Source: Pleurotus djamor (lineage: Eukaryota; Basidiomycota; Agaricomycetes; Agaricales; Pleurotaceae). From it: DNA of 27,370 bases. Shown in pieces: positions 9,417 through 21,733 of the stretch. The notes below the pieces were generated by a model. That model had not been told where the DNA came from, did not search any database, and saw nothing but the letters and a program-made list of their open reading frames with translations. Within the stretch, counting starts at the first letter, position 1; every line of letters begins with the position of its first letter. Both the position numbers and the translations under genes were made by a program. The stretch is from positions 1 to 27,370 of the forward strand of contig JAPEVF010000620.1 in the NCBI GenBank assembly GCA_029747585.1, written 5' to 3'.

Positions 9417-11272
9417 CTAACCATCTAGGCTACCTTTACCTTTCAAGCTGCATCGACACACATAGCCCTTCTCTTGATCATAATCATCAACCCCAGCACA
9501 TCTAAAACTGACATCATCATCATCTACATCGTCATCAAAGTCACCCTGTGTCGCTTCTCTGCTGTGATGCGACCATTGCATGTTTGATGCAGAATCTGGC
9601 GAATAAATAGTTGGATAAAATATTGAGTCCCCGATAGGTTGGGTTATGGTGTCGCAGAGTTGACGACGGAATGAGTCCTCGCGCAAGCGCAGCATCATGC
9701 GCGCAGATAAGATAGAATGGAGGACACGTTGAGGGCTAAGCAAGGGTTAAAAATTGTACAAGTAAGGTCGCGATAAAAGCGGAACTCACGTTACTAGCAA
9801 GTTTGCTAGTTCCCTCTGTTGAGTGATGGACCAAAATTGGGTTGGCGGCTATCGAACTCAGTATTTGTGTGGAAATAGCCGAGAACTTACCGAGCCCGAC
9901 GATACAAATACAACATTTAATATGGAGACAACTATGTAGAAACAGTCATTCGAGTGAGTCTTGTAGAGGGAGTGCGAAAGAGTGCAGACGCAACGTACTT
10001 GATAAGATAGCATAATAAGCGAATCCTGGGTCGGAAAGTCTCAGGATTTGGAGGGCTTGAGGCATGGAGGAAACGCACCGTCCCGATAAATGGTATAAAG
10101 AAACGAGGACGACCGACGGGGTACTAGTGGGCGATGTCGTTTGAATTAACGTGGCACAAGTCCCATGGTGATTTGTTGACTCACAGTCTTTCAAGGCTCG
10201 GAGGATCAATAGGATAACCATGACTAAAGTATAGGAAGTGGAGAGCAATCACGATAATCAGTGGTTGTTGAGTCATAGAGAACAAGGGTGCCAACACGCA
10301 CCGAATTCGAAGATAGCCACGCATAAGTATGGCACCATCATCAGCCCCGGGGTCTCACTTGGGAAGCACCCAACCAAATGTGGCGACATTGAACCTAATT
10401 CAACGACTGGATCAAGACGAGGGGGCAGCCACGCCCAAAGCCTGTTTTTAGGGATCAAACTCAAACAATTAATCCGAAGAAAACGCACATCCACTGTTTG
10501 TCTGCCTGGAGTGCCCAAAAACCACTGCGGAAGTAACGAGACAGGTCGATAGGACGAGGAAAATGCAGACGCCAACCGGGCGGGATTGGTTCCATAGCGC
10601 CCACACTCGAAGGAGCAGGATGACTACGTGAAGTCAAAAGCATTGTCAGAGGCGGGGGAAGAAAGAGTAAGCGTAATTACATACTTTCGGCAACAGTGAC
10701 GCCTACGACAACGAACCCTAAGGTTTCGACGGCTGATTAGTTGGCGCGGTCCGGGTTTTAAGACCTGAGGCTTACACCCAGAGGCATCGTAGAGGACTCG
10801 GCATGCCGTTTGGGGGAGGTGATGTCCGGTGTTTCCTGGCATGGTACAGTCAACCCATGGTTCGGAAAGAGCGTGAACGCAAACTCACGATAGATGGCTA
10901 AGATAGCATCCCCGAAGGCAAGGTAGCGGGTGAGCGCAAACAAGGCTTTGCCAGCATTGCCCTGTGTGCGCCAAATGTAGCGACGTTCGTCGTTGATAGT
11001 AAGTAAGTAGTCATAGAACTGAGAATAGACAAAATCAACTCAAACTCTGAGTTCAGAAGGGGATGACCAGAAGCACACTCACAAATAAGCAGGCGCTAGC
11101 CACTTCGTATACCGGTCAGTTAGGTCATTGCATGAGCCGGTCCTTTGAAACATACCTGGAACGTACTACTCGTCGAAGTTAGCTAAATGAGGAGGAAAAA
11201 ACAGAACGAACTTACGGTCCCATGTGAGTAGATCGTAAGAGAACGAACATTGGGGAAATCTTGCAAAGACAT
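9417..11272 (-). CDS. DUF6533 seven-helix membrane protein, copy 1
   Basis: Fourteen exons: 11216-11272, 11156-11165 (10-nt microexon), 11083-11102, 10889-11018, 10776-10835, 10685-10732, 10489-10623, 10302-10394, 10185-10223, 10079-10123, 9999-10025, 9891-9931, 9790-9815 and 9417-9735. All phases agree and give ~349 aa. The N-terminal signature FYDYLLTINDERRYIW with LTRYLAFGDA is the DUF6533 domain. Hydrophobic helices follow (ETLGFVVVGVTV, VGVCIFLVLSTCLV, IVSILNVVFV), then the family's PQRVLHSILSARMMLRLRED and a long acidic tail rich in D (about DDDVDDDDV). These proteins are common in Agaricomycetes and have no known function. The 10489/10394 junction implies a longer intron (94 nt) and was settled by comparison with copies 2 and 3. 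It lies in mirror orientation to those copies. Confidence 0.85.
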
Positions 11273-11350
11273 TAAAAATTATGTAAAGTAGCCTGAAAGG
11301 TGAAGAAATGAAAAGGTGTGTCGTGTGTTATGGAGAAAAGGAAGTCGGTT

Positions 11351-11692
11351 TCAAGTCACTGAGACGCGGTTCGTTTTATGTTGCAGTTCCCTGCACCGAG
11401 CGCTCACTGGGGCCATTACACCAGCCGAAGAGAGCATCATACCATCGAACCTAAGCGAAGGGACACCGTCACGTAAACTTTGAAGCATCAATTTGAATCC
11501 TATCAAAGACAGAAATACTGTATCCGATGAACCGTGCGGGGCTTGGTCGTAGTGTAGGTACATCAAACCTGTGCGCTCTATGATGTCCGATGGCCTCAGA
11601 GATTCCTTTTTGGTCAGCTTTTTGGTAGGTTCATCAATACCATCAAGGATATAAAGGAAAGCTCTTGACGACGAGGCGAGTGGTTAGTGTAC
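11351..11692 (-). CDS. Terminal exon of an unrecognised protein gene
   Basis: An open frame ends at the stop 11351-11353 and reads from about SSRAFLYILDGIDEPTKKL through RPSDIIERTGLMYLHYDQ to RELQHKTNRVSVT. The composition looks like real coding. A possible upstream exon on the same strand (about 11855-12055: YGSWLSFAVVKLLIVIGA, then FATTSTSDLLHIR before a GTAAGC donor) could belong to it, and the gene would then be divergent from FUR1. I could not fix the intervening splice sites in frame. The family is not recognised, and a decayed gene is possible. Confidence 0.35.
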
Positions 11693-12028
11693 GTGAGACC
11701 CGAGGCTGATACGCTTCAAAGGGCTGCTCGCGCGTCGCGACGAAGATGTGTACCTACGCCGTGGAATGGGTATGTCAGTATTTTTTCCGAGATAAAGGAG
11801 AAAAGGTTGCGTACATAAATGGTTAGCCTGCTTACTTCGAATATGGAGCAAGTCACTGGTTGAAGTGGTAGCGAAACCTAGGCGAAACCGTGCCAGGCAA
11901 AAGCTGAATGCACGTGAAGCTCCTATTACGATTAGGAGCTTGACAACGGCAAAACTCAACCATGATCCATACCCTCCCTTTGCACGCGGTACCGCCAATA
12001 ACGGACTTGCAGGTGAATTAAAAACACG

Positions 12029-12035
12029 TATATAA
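12029..12035 (+). promoter_or_regulatory. TATA-like box upstream of FUR1
   Basis: TATATAA, 48 bp upstream of the chosen ATG. The spacing is short for a start codon but plausible for a short 5'UTR. Confidence 0.3.
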
Positions 12036-12082
12036 CCACCAACAGGTTCGAATTCATCGATTTGACCACTGCCATCTCGACA

Positions 12083-13220
<1,138 letters not shown>

Positions 13221-13679
13221 GATCGAATGCTGACTCGCGTGAAGCCCGGACTTTGTCAATTTTGCTCACTTCATCATGTATTTGTCAATGGTCAATCTGG
13301 GGAAGAATCCTTTTGTGGTTTGTGTCCGTAAGATGAACAACAGTTTACTTGTGCCGACGGAGCCATAAGTTGCCTTGTGTTCACCCCTTCATGCTATTCG
13401 TAGGTGATGTTCAGGCTTTAGGTTGCTATTTTCATAGACCTCGCAACCTGAATTCGTAAGTGCATTCGTAAGATTATACAAATATTTCGGCAACTCCGAT
13501 GGTGTTATGCATGATGCATGATGTTTGAGGGGACTTGCTTTCGATCAATTTTCTCGAAGTCCAAATTAGCCTTTCGCATTATAAGTTTACCAGCGCAATC
13601 AACGTCAACTTTCACACCTTCCTCTCTTCTTCCTCTCCTCTAATCTACGGCTGCCATTATAACTGAGAACATCGACGCC
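13221..13679. other. Intergenic between FUR1 and EMG1
   Basis: 3' flank of FUR1 and promoter of EMG1. A pyrimidine-rich stretch (about 13615-13640) lies just upstream of the EMG1 start. ATGCATGATGCATGATG repeats near 13507-13523. No gene is seen. Confidence 0.5.
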
Positions 13680-15425
13680 ATGCAGCGACGACGAAGACAT
13701 TCTGGTTCTGGTGCTTCTATAGCTTCTCCAATGCCCCAAGTTCCTCTGAGGTCAACGGTGAATGCGAACGCTCGACTTGCACCTCCGAGGCCCAAATCAA
13801 CGCCAGCTCATCCCAGACCACACCAGCGACGACGTCAAAAGGGTCCCAGCGCTGAAGGGAGTGATGAGGAAAGAGGATTTGAAGCCGTGGATAGCGACGG
13901 CGACCNAAAAAATGGCAACATTGGGGGGCGGTAGCCAAGCAGACACGGTAGACGGAGAAATTGAAGCAGGTGCGCAAAAAAATTGAATTTGTTAGCACGG
14001 GGTTTCACTGATCTAGGAAAATACAGATGTCGATGATGCAGAGGTGGCTTCTTCCACATCCTCCACGTCCTCCAACCCCCTTCCCCGAAAAATGTCGAAA
14101 AAGGAGGCAGACTCAGTCAATGCGCACGGCTTGGGTATGGAAAATGGACAGAGGCCTACAAAGCCTCTGCCAACCTCAAAAACAAATAAACCAGTGTCGA
14201 CGACTCAAAATGGAGGACTGGTTATCCCGCCGCTCATTCACCCAGCCAACCCATCCATGCTTCCCGTGCAAGCTCATGTTCCTAGAAACTCGGTCGTATC
14301 ATCCCAACGAAGGCTGTTTGTCATACTTGAGCAAGCATGCTTGGAAGCGTACCGGGTCTCTTCTGGTGGTGCTGGGAAGGGCAAGCATGGCAAAGGCGGC
14401 GAGGAGCAGGTCAAATATACGCTACTGAACTGCGACGATCATCAAGGTATTTTGGCGAAGACTGGGAGGGACATTGCGGACGCCAGACCTGATATTACGC
14501 ACCAGGTGAGTAACCTCCTCTCCTTGCTTGATGTCTCGGTTGTTTCCACTATCGATGGATGTGGTTGGGTCTTGCATTCCATTTCTAGGTGATGCTCATG
14601 ACTACAATCTCACCCCCGCTTAATGAGCGTCGGCGGAGCATCTTGCTCGTACCCTCTTTCTTTGGTTCTAGAGGAATATTCTATCTATCTGCCCAAGCTT
14701 TTCGCTGAACCACTGTAGTGCCTTCTGACCCTTCTCGATTCGCCACTGAATAAAGCTGGCCTCCTCCAAGTGTACATTCACACAGCGAAGGGTGTTTTGA
14801 TTGAGGTCAACCCACATGTGCGAATTCCACGAACGTTCAAGCGGTTTAGCGGCCTTATGGGTGAGTAATATTGTCTTGTCTCACATGCGCGAGACGGTTT
14901 GTTGATTCTTGTCCAACAGTTCAGCTGCTTCATAAATTGTCGATAAGAGGTGTCAACGGACCAGAAAAGCTGCTCAAAGTTATCAAGGTTTGCGATTCCC
15001 ATATGTGTACCCGAGAATTCATATCTGACTTCTCGGAACCGGGCAGAACCCAATCACCGACCATCTGCCTGTGAACACATACAAAATTAGTACGTGAAGG
15101 GTCTCGCCTCTCATGTCGTTTGCTCACAGCTCCGGTTCAACTGCAGCTCTGTCTGGAGATGCGCCCACCGTCCGGCTCTCAAAGTACCTCTCATCTATCC
15201 CACAAACCCACTCAGTTGCCGTGTTCGTGGGTGCCATGGCGCGAGGGAAGGACGATTTCGCAGATGGGTATGTTGATGAGAAGATCAGTATTAGCGAGTA
15301 CTCGTTGAGTGCCAGCGTCGCGTGCGGGAAGGTGGGTTTGTTACGTTGACTTGCCGGTGCGTGAGCTGATTACCTTGTTTTCCCAGTTCTGCTGTGCCCT
15401 CGAAGAGCTCTGGGATATTATTTGA
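13680..15425 (+). CDS. EMG1: rRNA small-subunit pseudouridine N1-methyltransferase (Nep1/Emg1)
   Basis: A SPOUT-class methyltransferase that N1-methylates the hypermodified pseudouridine of 18S rRNA and is required for 40S biogenesis in the nucleolus. Seven exons: 13680-13969, 14027-14505, 14719-14860, 14920-14987, 15047-15093, 15130-15331 and 15387-15425. Product ~421 aa once the N at 13906 is ignored; the phases require that base to be extra. The catalytic domain starts at [15 protein letters not shown] and includes [85 protein letters not shown] and the end [13 protein letters not shown] long basic and serine-rich N-terminal extension (~190 aa) makes it much larger than yeast Nep1 (252 aa). 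The intron before exon 6 is only 36 nt, so that junction is less certain; intron 2 is 213 nt. Confidence 0.95.
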
Positions 15426-16018
15426 GCCTTGTTCGGCACAACATCAATCTTTCTCTTTGTTTTTCTGGTCCGAGTTCGAGAGACGGTATATTTAATGTTT
15501 TCCTCATCTCCCTCATTGTATCGTTACGGCTCATTTGATCTGCAATTCAACGCGCAGACCCCCTTGTACTGCTTTTGATAACTCGACCATCCCCTTCATT
15601 CCTGCTTTATCGTACTTATTGACGAATTTGCGATCCAACTCGCACCTGGATATCCGTCGTAACATTCACAATCCTTAGTTATGTATGTACATAAAACAAA
15701 AGTATCATTGTAAAGTGACATCTACAAAAGATCAAGATTTTTGCCTGCCAGTGCCAGGAACGTAATATCCACGCAAATAAATCTGCGCAGTGTATCAAAC
15801 AGGAGGCGATCATTCACTGTCTCCTCTTGCCACATCACGACTTCACGTTGCACTGCCTTCACGTTTTCATTCCTTGAAGCTTGTACGAGGAACACACTCA
15901 GAGTAATTCCGCACCGCCAAGTTTCCACCATCTGATTAGGATTAATCCCTCGTTGTCTCTTTCTTCATCACCACCATCATCGACCAACCCAGATCCAGAT
16001 ATCATATCATACCCTACG
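15426..16018. other. Intergenic between EMG1 and SEC14
   Basis: EMG1 3' flank and SEC14 upstream region. It includes a CT-rich segment with CACCACCATCATC just before the SEC14 start. Short open frames here have no recognisable features. Confidence 0.5.
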
Positions 16019-17067
16019 ATGTCGACGCAAATGCCCCAGCAAGCTAGTGCTTCTGCTATGCCAGAAGGCGTTACAGATCCGAACTATAAGCCTCAGCCCG
16101 GACGCTTGGGTAACTTGGACGTGACGCAACAGCACACTTTGAACAAGTTCAGGACAGAGCTACAGGCTGAGGGTATCTTCGTCGAGGGGCGGATGGACGA
16201 TGCCTTTTTGCTTCGGTAGGTGTGCTTGTTCTCAACCTTGCATCGTTGATTTGTATCGATAAAGCTAACCATGACTCAGGTACCTGAGGGCTCGCAAGTT
16301 CGATCTTGCGCTGGCCAAGAAGATGTTGGTAGAGGCTGAGCAATGGAGAAAGGATTTTGGCGTTGATGATGTCGTTGGGTAAGTCTTTTGTTTCGTGGTT
16401 GAAGCCTCGTTCACCTGGCTTTGGTAGGACCTTCGAGCTAAAGCCCCAGGAAAAGGAGATCGTCGATAAATACTACCCACAATACTATCACAAAACCGAC
16501 AAGGTCTGAGCTTACTTTTACTCTCCTCGTTCACCTCGATCGCTATTCTCAACCGGCCTTCAGGATGGCCGTCCAATTTACATCGAACAACTAGGCAAGC
16601 TTGATATCAAGGCTCTTTATGCAGCGACTACTGAAGACCGGCTTCTGAAACGCCTCGTCCAAGAATATGAGAAGAACAACAACGTCCGATTACCCGCATG
16701 TTCCAAATTCTGCGGTCATCCTGTCGAAACATCATGCACCATTCTTGATCTCAACGGTGTTGGCCTTACCAGCTTCTATCGAGTAAAGGATTACGTCGCC
16801 AGGGCGTCCGCAATCGGTCAAGATAGATATCCAGAGACGATGGGCAAATTCTACATCATCAATGCGCCTTGGGCGTTTAGCGCTGTTTGGGCTGTTATCA
16901 AACCTTGGTTGGACCCGGTCACCGTTGCCAAGATAGACATCCTGGGCGGTGGTTATACAGAAGCCCTCCTCAAGCAGATCCCGAAGGAGAACCTTCCAAA
17001 GGAATTCGGTGGTTCGTGTCAGTGCAAGGAGGGGTGCTCGCTGAGCGACGCGGGCCCTTGGAATTGA
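16019..17067 (+). CDS. SEC14: Sec14-like phosphatidylinositol/phosphatidylcholine transfer protein
   Basis: CRAL-TRIO lipid transfer protein that exchanges PI and PC and supports PI4P signalling and Golgi secretion. Four exons: 16019-16215, 16280-16378, 16428-16503 and 16564-17067. Phases agree and give 291 aa (yeast Sec14 is 304). The CRAL-TRIO N-terminal helical part is visible (LGNLDVTQQHTLNKFRTEL, DDAFLLRYLRARKFDLALA), then DGRPIYIEQLGKLDIKALYA, the lipid-binding core TILDLNGVGLTSFYRVKDYV, YPETMGKFYIINAPWAFSA, and LPKEFGGSCQC with the usual end LSDAGPW. The ATG at 16019 gives MSTQMPQQAS with a short disordered leader. Intact, with no sign of transfer. Confidence 0.96.
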
Positions 17068-17174
17068 TCATCGATCAGGTGGTTTTCGAGGAAGGGAGCG
17101 TTATGTAATATACCCCAGCCTGAGAGGAAGGGCCTACTTGTTACGTTCATCAAATATCTGCTTTTCTCTTGTAG

Positions 17175-17345
17175 CTAACTCTTTCTGCCTTACATGGCTA
17201 CGGCGCTGATCCTTCCGCTATTATCGCCTTCTTCATTCCCCTACGCCATAGTCACGCTTGCGATCAATTCGCAGAATCCAGCCTTAACGCACTCGAGTCA
17301 TACTTTAAAGCTCCCGATATCCGTCCTTGTTCTCTGGCGTTATAA
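17175..17345 (+). other. Orphan 57-codon open frame after a splice-acceptor-like site
   Basis: A pyrimidine-rich CTTTTCTCTTGTAG (17161-17174) is followed by an open frame (LTLSALHGYGADPSAIIAFF to SYFKAPDIRPCSLAL) ending at TAA 17343-17345. The composition looks coding, but there is no ATG and no clear partner exon. It could be an alternative 3' exon of SEC14, the remnant of another gene, or chance. Confidence 0.2.
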
Positions 17346-17386
17346 GGTGTGCAAGAGCAAGTTGCTCACATGAATCACCCTGCACG

Positions 17387-19409
17387 ATGGAAGCCTTGGG
17401 AGCAGTCTCAAGTATCTTGTCCATTGCAGTCCTTGCTAAAGACGTCACCCAGTTAGCGTTCACTTTTCAAGATTCTCTCAAGGAAGTCTCCATCATCCGC
17501 AAGGAGCATGTTCGCCTTGCCAATCGCATCATCAACTGTATGGAAAGCGTTGTTCACGTCCCTCCTCTATCTCCCCAGGATGTATCTACTTTACTTCAAC
17601 CGAACATCGCCACACTGCGAAAGTCAGTTGCTCCTTTGCTCCTTACTATTTCCCCCATTCAGATACTTTAGTGATCTGGAGGTTGTCCTCAAACGGTGCG
17701 GCGAGCTACGATGCCCAAGGAATGGAATCAAGGCATGGGTTCTCCGAGAACATATTGCTAAGGCCATCGACAAGTTGAAGGCAGATTTCGAGATTTCTCT
17801 CCAGGTGTTCAGTGTACGTCCTTTCTCGTTACATACTTCCTGCCCTTTCATGTTCATGTCGTGCGATATGGCCTAGTCAATGTCTACTGTACGCCTAGAA
17901 CACCGACTCTCTGAGCTCCACGGCAAGGTTGACCACCTCATGGCCAAATTAGATGAAAAGCTCGTGAAGAGTGATTCCGATTTGGAGACGGCGGAAGCGT
18001 TGGTCAGAGCGAAGTCCATGGACAAGAAGACGATGAAGCGAAGTTTAAGAAGGGCCAAAAAATCCTTAGTTGGTCCCCTCCCCCTATGAAGTTCGCGTGA
18101 CTGAATCGATCCCAATTATCAGGCTTGCCTCCGCTCTGGTTCTTTGGAGCAGAGGTACTTCAAGATGAAAATTAAGACGGTCAGCGCTGCCCTCGTATGC
18201 ACGCAGGCTTCTTCTGTCACTCCCCCGCATGTTCGTGATACTGGTTCCGAAGATCCCTTCCTTGATGCCCTCGACCTATTGCACGTCCTTCGAAGTCCTC
18301 GACCTGACCTCCCACTTGATCTCATCGCCATCCGCCTTGACAGTATGTCCATCATATTGAACGATACGGGCGACTACGAAGCCGCATCGTTCGTCAGCGC
18401 GGAATCCGTCAAACTTCTGCGTAGTTTTGATCTCCTCCCCTCGACGCGACCTTTCCTCGCCACCGCACTGCATAATAGTGCCAATCACCTGCGTTACATC
18501 AATTGCCGAGAAGCACTCGCTTCCTCAGTGGAGGCTGTAATGCTTTTCGAGGGCTTGCATGACGAGGATGCGACTCGGTATCTTCCGAGCCTTGTTTTCG
18601 CCCTCAACACCCTCGCCAACTGCCACGAGAGGGTAGGGAACCGGATCAAATCTATCGATATTGCTAGGACGGTTGTTCAACTCCAACGCCAGCGATGCGA
18701 AGAGGAGTCAGGGCGACATGAACTCGATCTCGCCATGGCGCTTAACAATCTTGCTGCTAAGTTACGACGTATCGATCACGGAGAAGCACGGAGTTTGTCC
18801 GAGGAAGCCTGTGATCTGTTTCGTCGCCAGACCCCGGACGCACTGCAGGCCTATCATCCCGAATATGCCGCGGCGTTGACAAGCTATTCAACTTGTCTCC
18901 TTATTCAAGAGGAATACGATGCTGCACTTGAATCTACCAAGGAAGCTCTTCGGATCAGACGCGTCCTTTGTGATGACCGACCGAGCGTCTACACTCCGCA
19001 ACTTGCAGAAAGTCTTCTAAACCTTTTCAAAATCTTCACCTTGCTCCATCGCGATCACGATGCAGATGTTGCCCTCCACGCTGCCATTGATATCTATCGC
19101 GACCTCCTCCATCAACATCCTTGCCGTCATCATAAACGATTTGGACTGTTTCTCCACGACATAGTCAGGACTCTTCTCCCCCTTCACAGAACTTACGAAG
19201 CTCTGTCCCTTCTGCGAGAGATTCTTCCTAGCTTTGCCCAGACCGCCAAAGAGTCACAAAAAGACATGGGCTGTTACGTCTCCGTGCTGGAAGATCTTGC
19301 NACTTGTTCTCTACGTTTGAATATGCTTGAAGATGCGGAGATGTGGTCTCAGTACGCGAACACCGGGCGGCAATGTCTCAAGTTACTGGACCGCCCGCAA
19401 AGGNACTAA
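17387..19409 (+). CDS. TPR-repeat protein with a fungal STAND/NLR-like N-terminus
   Basis: Four exons: 17387-17622, 17663-17813, 17877-18068 and 18123-19409. Phases agree and give ~621 aa. The N-terminus MEALGAVSSILSIAVLAKDV with helical, charged text resembles the N-terminal domains of fungal STAND proteins. A coiled-coil-like stretch follows (LEHRLSELHGKVDHLMAKLD). Residues from ~300 onward form TPR-like helical pairs, e.g. LNTLANCHERVGN, AMALNNLAAKLR, AALTSYSTCLLIQEEYDAAL and AESLLNLFKIFTLL. I see no P-loop or NACHT segment between the two parts, so it is not a complete NLR. Protein partners are unknown. Ns at 19301 and 19404 fall in the last codons; if the second is an extra base the frame runs about 35 codons further, so the stop is uncertain. 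The exon 3/4 junction uses a weak GTTGGT donor. Confidence 0.75.
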
Positions 19410-19752
19410 CATCCTCTCTCCATTGCACCGCATCTCCGCAGAAACGAGTAGTCACCGATCAGGACTTGGTCCGATTAGTGTAGAGTACACNCCTNTGTCC
19501 ATACGCCNATTCTGATGCGNNATTCGATTGTGCGACAGGNCTCTCCTTGATCATCATCGCCGGTCATTCTTTTGCTGCTCACTTGATGTTGTTGTGAAGG
19601 AACCGCGTTCTCAACTTACCTCTCATATCAGAANATCGTGCATATGTAAATCACCTCTGGTGCAATTCAAGACGCATCTTTCCTCTTACCCAACCCTCTT
19701 GGTTTCGCTCACCCTTCATTTACAGGAACAAGTGCCTTNTTGGTTTCTCATC
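19410..19752. other. Intergenic, low-quality sequence
   Basis: Contains eight Ns between 19491 and 19739. It is the downstream region of the TPR gene and the upstream region of DUF6533 copy 2. Nothing else is supported. Confidence 0.5.
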
Positions 19753-21294
19753 ATGACACCTACGACATTTCGTTTATTCTATTATAGTACGGTGAGTTGA
19801 CCTTCTATACGCTACGTTCATCAATGCCGACCATGACTTGATTAGTATGCACCAGGTCAGCCATGAGGTACTCNCTGCTGTTAACCCGCCCGCTCATTCG
19901 TGTAGTTGCGAGCACTGGATTGTTTGTGGGTTTGATCACTTNGTCCGATGCACGCCCTTGATGTCAATTCTACATTAGATCTATGACTATCTCTTGACGC
20001 TACATGATGAAGCTCGATTCGTTTGGATTGAACCTTGGAGTGTGGGGAAAGCCCTTTTCTTCCTGACCCGTTATGTGGCATTCCCCGCCTTATTTCTGGG
20101 GGTGTTCCGTATGTNACGTTCAATCATCATGAAGCTCGATCTTGCTCACTCCAGCTATCTAGGGAANCTTGGCCATTCTATCACACCAACCACGTGTTCC
20201 AACGCATACGCGGTTTCTGGATGTAGGCNGCTTATCTTCGGGCGAGGTTATGACTGACTTAACCGGTAGGGTTAACTGTGTCGGGAATGGTAATAGCTGA
20301 AGGTCAGTCTTTGACGTTGGTCTCCCATTCCTGCATGCTCACTCCGCGGTCTAGTTATCATAGGTNTCCGTGCTTGGGCACTCTGGGACCGATCAAAACG
20401 TGTCGCGCTATTTATTGCAGTGGTATTCATCTCGTGTACCGTTGCCGGCGCGTTTGCTTTCTTCAAGTACACGCAACGCGCTGAATGTAGGGCACATTTT
20501 GCGCAAAGTTTCCCTAGCTGACCCCTCTTCCCTCTAGTCTTCAACCCCAACGACTTCCGGCCACCCGTGTCTGGGTGTGTTCCTATCACGCTAACTGGCG
20601 ATTTGATCATTGGATGTGTATCCCTCATGTGCTTTGAAGGAGGTACGACGCTCTCGGTCTCCCAAATATGGTATATGACTCGTGACTAGCGATGATGGCA
20701 TTAACGATTATAAAGGCCATATCAACATGTTAGTCTCTCGTTTCTCAGAGAATATGGACTCATACCGCTTCAAGGCAGAGGTGGTTTGACCTCATTCATG
20801 TATGCCTTCTATCAAGAGGGTGGGTTCATAAACATGTCCACCGGCCATTGACGTAAATCAAACGCTTCTCTAGGTATCATCTACTATGTGGTCCTGACAA
20901 GTAAGTCAACGAAGTTTTCAAACTATCTCCGCTTTCCCAACANTCGTCCTCAGCCATCTCAGTTCTGAATGTTGTGGAATTAGAAGTTGGCCCTGTCAGT
21001 CGTCCATCAGAACATCTTTATGGTGGAGGTTCTGATTCCCCTTCATCTAGCCTGAGCTTGCGAACGTGATTGTCCTGTAAGGCAACTTCCACTTACTGCA
21101 TCACAAGGTGGTCTCATGTCTCTCTCAGGCCTCAGCACGCCTTCCATTCTATCCTCTCAGCGCGTATGTTACTACGTTTGAGAAGGGACGCGAATCGACG
21201 GTCATCGGGTCTTCCAAGCTCAGTTCTTTTGATATCAAATCAAGCCATCGAGGGGTCTACTTGGTTTGGCGACGCCCGCAGTCGATGTCATTAA
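19753..21294 (+). CDS. DUF6533 seven-helix membrane protein, copy 2
   Basis: Fourteen exons: 19753-19791, 19846-19855 (10-nt microexon), 19906-19925, 19979-20108, 20163-20222, 20270-20302, 20355-20486, 20538-20642, 20690-20728, 20775-20819, 20874-20900, 20954-20994, 21051-21076 and 21129-21294. All phases agree despite scattered Ns and give ~290 aa. The DUF6533 signature is IYDYLLTLHDEARFVW with LFFLTRYVAF. Hydrophobic segments include VALFIAVVFISCTVAGAF, and the family end PQHAFHSILSARMLLRLRRD is followed by a tail shorter than in copy 1. Exons 2-5 and 9-13 have exactly the lengths seen in copy 1. Function is unknown; presumed integral membrane. Confidence 0.85.
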
Positions 21295-21733
21295 AAATCA
21301 AGCTACGTTCTGTCCCTTGTAAATTTTGATTCCAATCTGCGTCAAGGTGACGCTCACTTTATCAACTGTTTCCCCTATTTCCCTCGAACAACCTCAGAAG
21401 GCTCATCCTCAAACGATGGAATGTGATCAAACATCAAAGAATTCAAGTACTCTATGCTTCTTTCTTTGTTTGCCCTCCCAGGTCCTTACCCCAAGCAGTC
21501 CTGATATATCCAGTCTCGAGGTTACGTGTGAAGTTTTTCATATTCATGTGATGCGTTGACCAGATCCATCCCCAACATCATGATGATGGGAGTGATGAAG
21601 ACGGTTGCCTACCTGTATATCAGCTATATACCCACCTCTTCTTTCGTTCCTCGGCAGTCAATCCATTGACACAATCTGCTGCGCAGAACAACTAACTGCG
21701 CCCTCCGAACTAAGCGTTCGTCAACTGGACCAT
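21295..21733. other. Intergenic between the tandem DUF6533 genes
   Basis: No gene is seen. It separates two same-strand paralogs and presumably holds the promoter of copy 3. Confidence 0.4.

Noticed and set aside
10395..10488. Frameshift in DUF6533 copy 1 around the SGC region
   Set aside because: Using the acceptor at 10395-10396 instead of the nearer one gives a phase-correct 94-nt intron and aligns with copies 2 and 3.
17387..19409. A complete NLR (STAND) receptor
   Set aside because: No Walker A or NACHT segment is visible between the N-terminal domain and the TPR region.
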